In this document: in pieces, positions 57,975 to 64,000 of the stretch
Layout of the letters: the number at the start of each line of letters is the position of its first letter
Position numbering within the stretch: position 1 is the stretch's first letter
From: Thiomicrorhabdus heinhorstiae
Lineage (GTDB): Bacteria > Pseudomonadota > Gammaproteobacteria > Thiomicrospirales > Thiomicrospiraceae
Direction: 5' to 3'
Assembly: GCF_013391765.2 (NCBI RefSeq)
Contig: NZ_JACBGI020000002.1
Span: 156,911-220,910 of the forward strand
Length of the DNA stretch: 64,000 nucleotides
Translations under genes and position numbers: made by a program
The notes under the pieces: model-generated
Seen by the model: the letters and a program-made list of their open reading frames with translations, nothing else
The model's database searches: none
What the model was told of the DNA's origin: nothing

Positions 57975-59762
57975 TTAAAAATAGCGGGTAAGGCTCAGTT
58001 CGACGCTCTGGTCTTCGGCATTACCTTGTTCTTCATGACTCAATTCAACAAATGCCGAGTAGTCAGCGCCCAAACGAATACCTTGCGTCAACTTCGCTTT
58101 CACTAAAGATTCATCATGGTCGTAGAAGGCCGTATATTCAACTAGCACATTGGTTCTCCAGCCATTGCCTTGATCCAAGATCAAGCCGATTTGTGGAGTC
58201 AAATAAGCTTCAAAATGCCTCTGGTTTGACTCCCAGCCGGCACCAACCTTCAAAAAACCAAATGCTGCCACACGATCTTTTAACTGAACAGTGATCCCTC
58301 TAGCCGCTTCAGCATACATCGCTTTTTGAGTCAGAGGCACATTGGTATAAAGCTTTTTAATTCCAAATGCCAACTGTTCGGAGTAGCGCTGAGTAAATCG
58401 ATTCCAAGGGACGAATGTTTGATATTGATAAGCGGTGAAATGTTCAATATTCAGTTTTTGACTATCAACATCATAATTCAGCTTCAAGTCCATCAGCTGA
58501 GTTATTTGCTGTGATAAATAAGACCCTAGACTATCTCGCACTCTGTGACCTGCCGCCAAAAAACTGAGGGTATACTGACTCGGATCTGAGCGCCATCCCA
58601 AACTAATTTGAGAATCGTTGCTCGGCAATTCGAAATCATCCAATGTTTTTGAGCTCTGTTCTTGGTAAGTGGCTTGATGTTTCAACCAATTCAGATTCAC
58701 TTCAAACTCCGAATCGGACAGAGTTTTATCTGCATGTTTCCGTTCATTTAAAGCTTGCAATAACTCTACCTCGTCAGCGTTGAAGCCTTCCAGAGGAAGT
58801 AAAGAATAATCACTATCATACTGTTCAATTTTGTCTAACTCGCTATCCGGAATTTTCTCAGCCGCCAACTCAATTCTCCAATCCAATGATTGAACGGCAT
58901 CTATTTTCGAAACCATGCCATCACGACTAACGTCTCTAGCCAAATCCGCAGGCGTATCCCATATCCCCGAATAGTTCAGTAATTGCGGGTTCTTAATAGC
59001 CAACAAGGTTCGAACGGAATTAGAGCAATTCCATGTATAGGGACTGTATCGTTTATAAATGTCGTTTAATTCCCAGAGGTGATCTCGGATAATCAAACGA
59101 TCTTGGGTGGAAGATTTGATGTCATACAAGTAAACATTCCGACTACGCTCATTGAGATAAAAACTGACATATTCAGAATAGGGTAAAACATCAATCACGG
59201 TCGAACTGGCTAAAAAATCAAACGTGTGATCGACTCGAGTATCGTCATCCGGAATAATCTTCAAATAAGTCATATAAGCATTGTCGTCACTCCCATCATC
59301 TTCTCTAAAAATGATAGCGGCGTGACTGAAGGCTTCGTCAAATCGAGCCGTATTCGCCTCAGGAACCATCAACTCAATTTTACCGGTCGGAATTTTCCCA
59401 ATGGTCTCTTGATAGGCTTTACATTCCGGTTTAGGTAGAGCTGATAAATCAAGCTGCAGTTTTTCCGCTAACCATCTGGCGCGTGCCGGAAAACGGCACA
59501 TGGCATGTGAATCATCCAAATTTCCGTTGCTCGACATCCCCGCAAGAGTTTGTTCAAGCTCTGCCTTTGGGCTTGGATTTGGCATGCTCAACAAGAAACG
59601 ATTGTCCAGAAATAAGAAGCCTCCATTTTCATAATGAATTAATGCCTTCCACTCGGGGCTATCGTACAATTCTGAAGCTTTAGACAGGCTCGGAGAGCTC
59701 CAAACCATGCTAAACACAAGTAGATAAAACGCTTGCTTTAAACCTAATTTATGAAATGACAT
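57975..59762 (-). CDS. DUF4105-containing envelope protein
   Basis: A 595-residue exported protein with a signal peptide (cleavage near S-K-A-S, about residue 29). The middle part (about 130-290) matches the DUF4105 (Lnb N-terminal periplasmic) family, with F-S-H-A-A-I-I-F and W-N-C-S-N-S-V-R-T-L-L carrying the conserved His and Cys. The last 220 residues are rich in alternating aromatic strands (ending S-L-T-R-Y-F), which suggests an outer-membrane beta-barrel, as in YjbH. Function unknown. It is on the same strand as, and 328 bases downstream of, the yjbEFGH operon. Confidence 0.75.
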   Translation of the reverse strand: MSFHKLGLKQAFYLLVFSMVWSSPSLSKASELYDSPEWKALIHYENGGFLFLDNRFLLSMPNPSPKAELEQTLAGMSSNGNLDDSHAMCRFPARARWLAEKLQLDLSALPKPECKAYQETIGKIPTGKIELMVPEANTARFDEAFSHAAIIFREDDGSDDNAYMTYLKIIPDDDTRVDHTFDFLASSTVIDVLPYSEYVSFYLNERSRNVYLYDIKSSTQDRLIIRDHLWELNDIYKRYSPYTWNCSNSVRTLLAIKNPQLLNYSGIWDTPADLARDVSRDGMVSKIDAVQSLDWRIELAAEKIPDSELDKIEQYDSDYSLLPLEGFNADEVELLQALNERKHADKTLSDSEFEVNLNWLKHQATYQEQSSKTLDDFELPSNDSQISLGWRSDPSQYTLSFLAAGHRVRDSLGSYLSQQITQLMDLKLNYDVDSQKLNIEHFTAYQYQTFVPWNRFTQRYSEQLAFGIKKLYTNVPLTQKAMYAEAARGITVQLKDRVAAFGFLKVGAGWESNQRHFEAYLTPQIGLILDQGNGWRTNVLVEYTAFYDHDESLVKAKLTQGIRLGADYSAFVELSHEEQGNAEDQSVELSLTRYF

Positions 59763-60090
59763 ATGAAATAGCCCTTAACACACTAAAAATTTTATTTTTC
59801 AATCCGCTAGCCGACAAAGCAACTCAAAAATTTCTCAATCCCCTGCTGGCGGCTTACTTCCATCCATCCTGTTCTAACCAAACTCTACTAAGTGTTATCG
59901 TAAAACCGATTTAGAAAGCCTTTTGAAATGATTTGAATTCCTGTAAATAAACGACCAAGAGATAAATCAAAAGAAATGCTGATCCTTAAACACTTAACTT
60001 GAAGCACTTAAGGATCAGAGGAAGACTATTGAAGCTTGAAATTATTCAATACAGAGCTAACGACAACTGAAAAAACTACAAGCATCGTTG
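59763..60090. other. Intergenic stretch between yjbH-like and DUF4105 genes
   Basis: About 328 bases with no supported gene. It contains the inverted repeat at 59979-60018 and probably the DUF4105 promoter. The base composition is AT-rich near both ends. Confidence 0.5.
59979..60018. repeat. Perfect 11-bp inverted repeat
   Basis: CTGATCCTTAA (59979-59989) and TTAAGGATCAG (60008-60018) are separated by 18 bases. The repeat lies 73 bases after the yjbH-like stop. It could be a terminator of that operon (T-rich bases follow on the minus strand) or a protein-binding site for the DUF4105 promoter. Confidence 0.7.
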
Positions 60091-62166
60091 CTAATCTAAA
60101 ACATGCTCGAAGCTCTGTTCGGTATTTTTCAAATCATGCCCTTCCGTCATATCGAAGAGGTTGTAGCGGCGATTCAACTTCTGACCTCCATCGCGCGTCA
60201 AGAATTGCCAACGCATATCGGCCGTTTGCTTGGTCGACTTAAAGGTAAACAAATCGAATGGGAAAGTAATATACAACCCCTTATCAAAACTGCCTTCACC
60301 AAACTGCTCTGCCGAAACGTTGGTTTTCGTCGCCCAGAAGCCCATTTTAGCTCCATTCTGGAACTTGCGACTCATATCCAGAGTCACACCCCGGTCTTTA
60401 GCGAGATATCGTCCGGCGCTTAACTTAATGGCAATATCTTTGAAACCTTCGTAATACGCCGTCATATGCCCGGTTAGCACACTGTAATCACGGAAACCAA
60501 AACGCTGATCAAAATCTCTTTGCTTAACGTAATTGGCATCAACGCCCAAAGCCCAATCTTCACCGAATGGTCGATAGAGAATTTCGGCACCAATACCGCC
60601 ATACATCGATTCCAAATAGCCAATGTATCCCATTGCAAACCAATCCGAAGCGAGCTTTTCCGCATCAACAAGCTGCAAATTGTTTAAACGCAACCTCGAA
60701 GTTTTCAAGTACTCTTTAATATCAGTTCGAACCCGAGGAAGAGCAGACGCAGGAGACACATAATTAAAGCTATCGTAGTTATCCAGCAAGCCTAGTTCCA
60801 GCCCTCCCGAAAGCCAAGTATTCGGACGAAAGCGGTAAGTGGCATTAGCTGCCAGGGAAAGCTGGTATAGCAAGAATGCATCCGGCCCGCCATAACTTCC
60901 GGAAAGTTCCGGAGTAATTCTATAACCAAAATCCGACTCTCTTTGGTAAACCAATTGCTGTTCACTTAAGTCAGGATCCGGGGATAGATGGGTTGTTTCA
61001 AGCACAGGCTTGGCGCTTAACTTTAGACTAGCCGCATCGACAAACGCCGCCCGGTCAAGCTCCGCGCTCTGTACAGGCATACCGCCAACGCTTTCAACAA
61101 TTGAAATTTTATCAACCGATTCAGGTAAACGGTTATTCAACACCCGCCCGGCACGTCCGATCCCCTTCGCATCCTGAAGATAATCTCGCTGAGTTGCAAT
61201 CACTGAAACCTTATTCTCGGAAGCATAAATCGATTCAACATCATAACCGGCGTCAACATCCAGAGTCTTGGCAATTTCCGGCCAGGTTGCAGAGGTTGGC
61301 TCAGTTTGAATTGCTTCTGGTTTCGGATCCAGGTATTTCGGGCTTCCCTCATCCAACACATTACTCTTCAAGGTTACACCAACCATCAAAGTGTTGCCTC
61401 TTACCGCACCCAACTGAAGGTCAAAGAAGCGATTAACACGATAAACAATCGCAGCATTAAATGGTGAGTCAACATTAAAATGATTCCCTAAAGGCTCATT
61501 TTGATAGTCGTTTGCATCGTACTCAAACTTAAGCACCAAAGGTAACCCGCTTATCTGATAACTCAAACCGGCAAATAACGCAGATTTTTCTCCATGAAAA
61601 GGCCGCCAACTATCAAAACTTCCAGCTGTAGTTACACTTTCATTACGATCTTTAAAGGAATCACTTATTAAACCCAACGGGTTATCAATATGCTCACGGC
61701 CCGCAAGGTAGCCCCAGCCTATCCCCACAGAGAAATCAAAGTTATGCCACTGCTTGGATGCAACGATATATTCACCAGAAAACAATCCGGTACCGCCAAC
61801 ATCACGCATACCTAAAGCGATTTCAGGCCAGTAATAACCCTCTTCCAATAGACGAAGTTTTACATCAACAGATTTATCTTTATAACCTTGGGTACTACCG
61901 GCCGTTCCATAATCACGATTGGAAACATCCGTATACTTAAACAACGCCTCCAACCATGGAAACGGCTGGGCAAAAATAGCAACGCGACTATACGGATCCG
62001 TAGAAGACAGATGAACTCCGAACTCGCCATCTTGATCCATTCTTGCCGACGGCATTTCAATCAAGCCAACACCACCAGTTGCAGTTTGAGAAACCGGTAA
62101 TCCTTCCGCAGAAGCATTCATTACCGAGCCGCTTAACAGTCCGATGAATAGAGCAATCTTTTTCAT
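60091..62166 (-). CDS. yjbH: YjbH/GfcD-family outer-membrane exopolysaccharide protein
   Basis: A 691-residue exported protein of the YjbH/GfcD (DUF940) family. After the signal peptide comes the family start: G-L-I-E-M-P-S-A-R-M, then S-S-T-D-P-Y-S-R-V-A and Q-P-F-P-W-L-E-A-L-F-K-Y-T-D. The rest is predicted all-beta and typical of an outer-membrane barrel, with a lower-complexity middle (about 300-400). In E. coli yjbEFGH and gfcABCD are needed for exopolysaccharide/group 4 capsule. The start overlaps yjbG by four bases. The exact function of the barrel is not known. Confidence 0.9.
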   Translation of the reverse strand: MKKIALFIGLLSGSVMNASAEGLPVSQTATGGVGLIEMPSARMDQDGEFGVHLSSTDPYSRVAIFAQPFPWLEALFKYTDVSNRDYGTAGSTQGYKDKSVDVKLRLLEEGYYWPEIALGMRDVGGTGLFSGEYIVASKQWHNFDFSVGIGWGYLAGREHIDNPLGLISDSFKDRNESVTTAGSFDSWRPFHGEKSALFAGLSYQISGLPLVLKFEYDANDYQNEPLGNHFNVDSPFNAAIVYRVNRFFDLQLGAVRGNTLMVGVTLKSNVLDEGSPKYLDPKPEAIQTEPTSATWPEIAKTLDVDAGYDVESIYASENKVSVIATQRDYLQDAKGIGRAGRVLNNRLPESVDKISIVESVGGMPVQSAELDRAAFVDAASLKLSAKPVLETTHLSPDPDLSEQQLVYQRESDFGYRITPELSGSYGGPDAFLLYQLSLAANATYRFRPNTWLSGGLELGLLDNYDSFNYVSPASALPRVRTDIKEYLKTSRLRLNNLQLVDAEKLASDWFAMGYIGYLESMYGGIGAEILYRPFGEDWALGVDANYVKQRDFDQRFGFRDYSVLTGHMTAYYEGFKDIAIKLSAGRYLAKDRGVTLDMSRKFQNGAKMGFWATKTNVSAEQFGEGSFDKGLYITFPFDLFTFKSTKQTADMRWQFLTRDGGQKLNRRYNLFDMTEGHDLKNTEQSFEHVLD

Positions 62167-62918
62167 TCTTTAATAACCTGCGTTGACAACCAGTAAATTA
62201 ACATAGAGTTTAATTGCTGGCGCTCATTACCCATAACACTGCTTGGCAGCAGGCCGACCAACCAACCGCCAGGAGAAACATAATTCACATCGTTTGACCA
62301 ACTTCCGATTCGGATTTTTTTAGCCAGCCCGTTTGCCTGAATAACAACGAGGTAGCCTTTTTCTAAAACAGGCAACAGCGTCAATTCATTAACCATTTGC
62401 TCGACACTCAAGTCGGGGTTGTATTGCGTTCGACTCTGCTCAAAACCGATCAAATCGATTGTCGTTGGTCTCTGCGGATAGTGGATGCTAATCGGCTCAT
62501 CGATAATTGGATTGGCGTTCTTTTTCACTTCGACTAACGTCGGAAACAGACCATAACGGATATCCCGCCCCGTAACCGGCTGCGACCGGATAATAGAAAT
62601 CAGCTTTTGCAAATAATCATGTAATTCTTGCGACAGATCTGTTTGAGAAAGGGAAGCGCTGAGCGCGGTAAGTAAATTTTGTTTCTGATCTTTCTGTTTT
62701 TCAGAAAGTGCGGGACGCATTAAGGCTGCCCCGTAAAGATAAGCACACGGCTTAATTTTTACCTGTTTGACAGCCTGCAATAGAGTCGGAGAGGTTTGAA
62801 ACCCTAAAACCCCAGGCTGTTCAACGCAACCCGAATAGCTGACGTTAATCTGAGCAAAGGTTGCTACCGGAAAAAATGAAATCAATGCTAAACATGACAA
62901 CAAGAATTTTTTCATCAT
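62163..62918 (-). CDS. yjbG: YjbG/GfcC-family capsule biosynthesis protein
   Basis: A protein of about 251 residues with a signal peptide (cleavage after T-F-A, about residue 22) and the GfcC fold (beta-grasp domains; family segments N-V-S-Y-S-G and W-S-N-D-V-N-Y-V-S-P-G-G near the end). GfcC resembles periplasmic domains of Wza and is needed for group 4 capsule in E. coli. The frame extends to 63032, but the ATG at 62918, overlapping the yjbF stop (ATGATGA), begins the signal peptide. Co-translated with yjbF and yjbH. Confidence 0.88.
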   Translation of the reverse strand: MMKKFLLSCLALISFFPVATFAQINVSYSGCVEQPGVLGFQTSPTLLQAVKQVKIKPCAYLYGAALMRPALSEKQKDQKQNLLTALSASLSQTDLSQELHDYLQKLISIIRSQPVTGRDIRYGLFPTLVEVKKNANPIIDEPISIHYPQRPTTIDLIGFEQSRTQYNPDLSVEQMVNELTLLPVLEKGYLVVIQANGLAKKIRIGSWSNDVNYVSPGGWLVGLLPSSVMGNERQQLNSMLIYWLSTQVIKE

Positions 62919-63595
62919 TTTGGCCACTCTACATCCAACCAAGGCTGCGCAACTTGATAGTATAGCTCGGTAGTATCCGGCCCCCATTTTTGAAGCGATT
63001 GCCACACAAACCCGCTGCTTGGATCCACCCAATAAAAATTATCGTACGCAAAGTTTAACGACGGAATCAATAAATGCTCTTTCACGCGAAGCAGACTAAC
63101 CGTCTGGTCCAAATACTGACGTTCTTCCATGCCATCCAATGAAATACCTAAGGTTCCTGATACGCCAAAATGATTATTGGCCAGAAAATCAATTTTTACA
63201 TCAGAATGCACGTTTTTTTTATCGGCTATAAACTTTTTCCACGACCAATTCATCAATTCATCACTAAAGGTAACTGTGATATCTGAATGATCATGTGTAT
63301 TTAGTAAATGCAGCATTCTGCCGTGCGAAGTTCTCAAACCTGCCAGATTCCGATTGAACCAATCCTGACTATTTGAATTTAAATAGCCCATTACCATCGT
63401 AAAACCAGAACTATTATTGAAGGATGCTAGGATGGTGGCGTACTTCAAAGACTTTGCTTCATCCTGTGTCAGATCGACACCACTGGCCAGCTCACCAATG
63501 GATCCAAACATTACAGTAGATGCACTCTCCTCAGTTCCAACAGAAGTACAGCCCGGAAGGGCTAACGCACAAAAAATTAATATCGATCTAAGCAT
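62915..63595 (-). CDS. yjbF: YjbF/GfcB-family lipoprotein
   Basis: A 226-residue lipoprotein: signal peptide ending L-P-G-C (about residues 13-16, Cys16 lipidated) and the GfcB/YjbF (DUF2886) family body with W-S-W-K-K-F near the middle and P-S-L-N-F-A-Y-D-N-F-Y-W-V-D-P near residue 190. Part of the yjbEFGH operon. The start codon has only a weak ribosome site, in keeping with its place behind a partial terminator. Confidence 0.87.
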   Translation of the reverse strand: MLRSILIFCALALPGCTSVGTEESASTVMFGSIGELASGVDLTQDEAKSLKYATILASFNNSSGFTMVMGYLNSNSQDWFNRNLAGLRTSHGRMLHLLNTHDHSDITVTFSDELMNWSWKKFIADKKNVHSDVKIDFLANNHFGVSGTLGISLDGMEERQYLDQTVSLLRVKEHLLIPSLNFAYDNFYWVDPSSGFVWQSLQKWGPDTTELYYQVAQPWLDVEWPK

Positions 63596-63614
63596 AGTAT
63601 AAAAGCACTCGGGT

Positions 63615-63642
63615 AAAAAAAAAGCCGCAATGACGCGGCTTT
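63615..63642 (-). terminator. Partial terminator between yjbE and yjbF
   Basis: A perfect 8-bp stem AAAGCCGC/GCGGCTTT with a six-base loop (63621-63642), followed on the minus strand by a nine-base T-run. It lies 19 bases after the yjbE stop and 20 bases before the yjbF start, so most transcripts would end after yjbE and only readthrough would express yjbFGH. Confidence 0.85.
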
Positions 63643-63660
63643 CTTAGAACTTAATAAAAC

Positions 63661-63873
63661 TTAGTCAACTGTTCCAGTAGTTCCACTAGAATCAGCGTTA
63701 TCAGCCGCAACAATAGCAGCACCAACAACAATCGCACCCATTGCAATCGCACCAGCGCCAATACCCGCAGAACCCGCTGCAGCTGCACCTGGCGCAGCAG
63801 GAGCTGCTTGTGAAGGGGCAGAAATAGCCATTGATAGAGCTAGAACTGAAAATAAACCAACTAATTTTTTCAT
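63661..63873 (-). CDS. yjbE: Small secreted Gly/Ala-rich protein, YjbE/GfcA-like
   Basis: A 70-residue protein: signal peptide (cleavage after S-Q-A, about residue 23), Ala/Gly-rich hydrophobic middle (about 33-57) and a tail S-S-G-T-T-G-T-V-D. First gene of yjbEFGH, matching the place of yjbE (Thr-rich, secreted) in E. coli. A good ribosome site (GGAGA) precedes the ATG, and the promoter boxes match those before the orphan paralogue at 35958. It is probably the most strongly expressed gene of the operon because a terminator follows it. Function unknown. Confidence 0.8.
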   Translation of the reverse strand: MKKLVGLFSVLALSMAISAPSQAAPAAPGAAAAGSAGIGAGAIAMGAIVVGAAIVAADNADSSGTTGTVD

Positions 63874-63912
63874 GAGAATGTCTCCAAATTAATAATCGAA
63901 TTGCACAATTTC

Positions 63913-63940
63913 ATTATTCATGATTTTAAACAAAAGTAAA
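63913..63940 (-). promoter_or_regulatory. Promoter of the yjbEFGH operon
   Basis: On the minus strand TTTACT (plus 63935-63940), a 16-base spacer and AATAAT (63913-63918), ending about 40 bases before the yjbE ATG. Bases around both boxes (TTTACTTTT, GAATAATGA) also occur before the gene at 35958. Confidence 0.6.
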
Positions 63941-64000
63941 CCATTAAAAAACAACAAAATTAAAGGGAATTAATAATAAGCAATGAAGCGAGTTTTAAAA

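Overview
The window is a stretch of gammaproteobacterial chromosome. It carries a Gram-negative outer-membrane toolkit (two Lpt gene sets, the Mla operon, FadL, OmpA-like proteins), a ubiquinol:cytochrome c reductase, and gene orders typical of that class: mla-ibaG-murA-hisG-hisD, queA-tgt-yajC-secD-secF, lptG/lptF//pepA-holC, and uvrB//aminotransferase. Together with petABC next to nif3 and hisD, and a moderate G+C content, this fits a sulfur-oxidising Thiomicrospira/Hydrogenovibrio-like lineage. That placement is inference from gene order and protein character; no database search was possible. Almost all of the window is ordinary core chromosome. No phage, IS element, CRISPR array or integron was seen.

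Layout. Bases 1-2.5 kb (+) hold the end of a CorB-like protein, an inositol-monophosphatase-family enzyme and a DoxX protein. Bases 2.5-18.9 kb (mostly -) hold fadL-like, radA, a membrane-anchored FMN glutamate-synthase-like protein, petABC, nif3-like, hisD, hisG, murA, a BolA-like gene, a YadGH-like ABC exporter and mlaFEDCB, plus a divergent DUF72-like protein to 19.6 kb. Bases 19.8-26.3 kb (+) hold a yrbG-like antiporter, kdsC, lptCAB, hpf, mgtE and an OmpA-like lipoprotein. Bases 26.3-33.7 kb (-) hold prfC and the queA-tgt-yajC-secD-secF export cluster. Bases 33.9-36.4 kb hold three tRNA genes (Leu-CAA, Val-GAC, Asn-GTT), a periplasmic parvulin and a tiny secreted Gly/Ala-rich protein. Bases 36.4-39.1 kb (-) hold an OmpA-like protein and a PAS-containing chemoreceptor. 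Bases 39.4-44.5 kb (+) hold a sugar-nucleotide operon: galU, pgi, a degenerate UDP-glucose-dehydrogenase-like gene and a phosphomannomutase. Bases 44.6-55.7 kb hold lptG/lptF, pepA-holC, a set of periplasmic peptidoglycan-trimming candidates (M14 peptidase, Csd6-like L,D-peptidase, TPR/NTF2 partner), uvrB and an aminotransferase. Bases 55.8-57.0 kb (-) hold a periplasmic LigE-type DNA ligase with a ComEA-like helix-hairpin-helix protein. Bases 57.3-57.9 kb (+) hold a mazEF toxin-antitoxin pair. Bases 58.0-63.9 kb (-) hold a DUF4105 protein and a complete yjbEFGH (gfcABCD-like) exopolysaccharide operon.

How the genes connect. Much of the window concerns the cell envelope: LPS export (lptCAB, lptFG, kdsC), lipid retrograde transport (mla), peptidoglycan synthesis and trimming (murA, M14 and L,D-peptidase genes), protein export (secDF-yajC), and polysaccharide precursor supply and secretion (galU/pgi/manB, yjbEFGH). 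The observations most worth a second look are: (i) an orphan yjbE-like small gene at 35.7 kb whose promoter (TTTACT-N17-AATAAT) closely matches that of yjbE at 63.9 kb (TTTACT-N16-AATAAT); (ii) a UDP-glucose-dehydrogenase homologue lacking its catalytic cysteine and much of its NAD signature; (iii) a periplasmic peptidase pair resembling the Csd4/Csd6 cell-shape enzymes of Helicobacter; and (iv) the LigE-ComEA pair.
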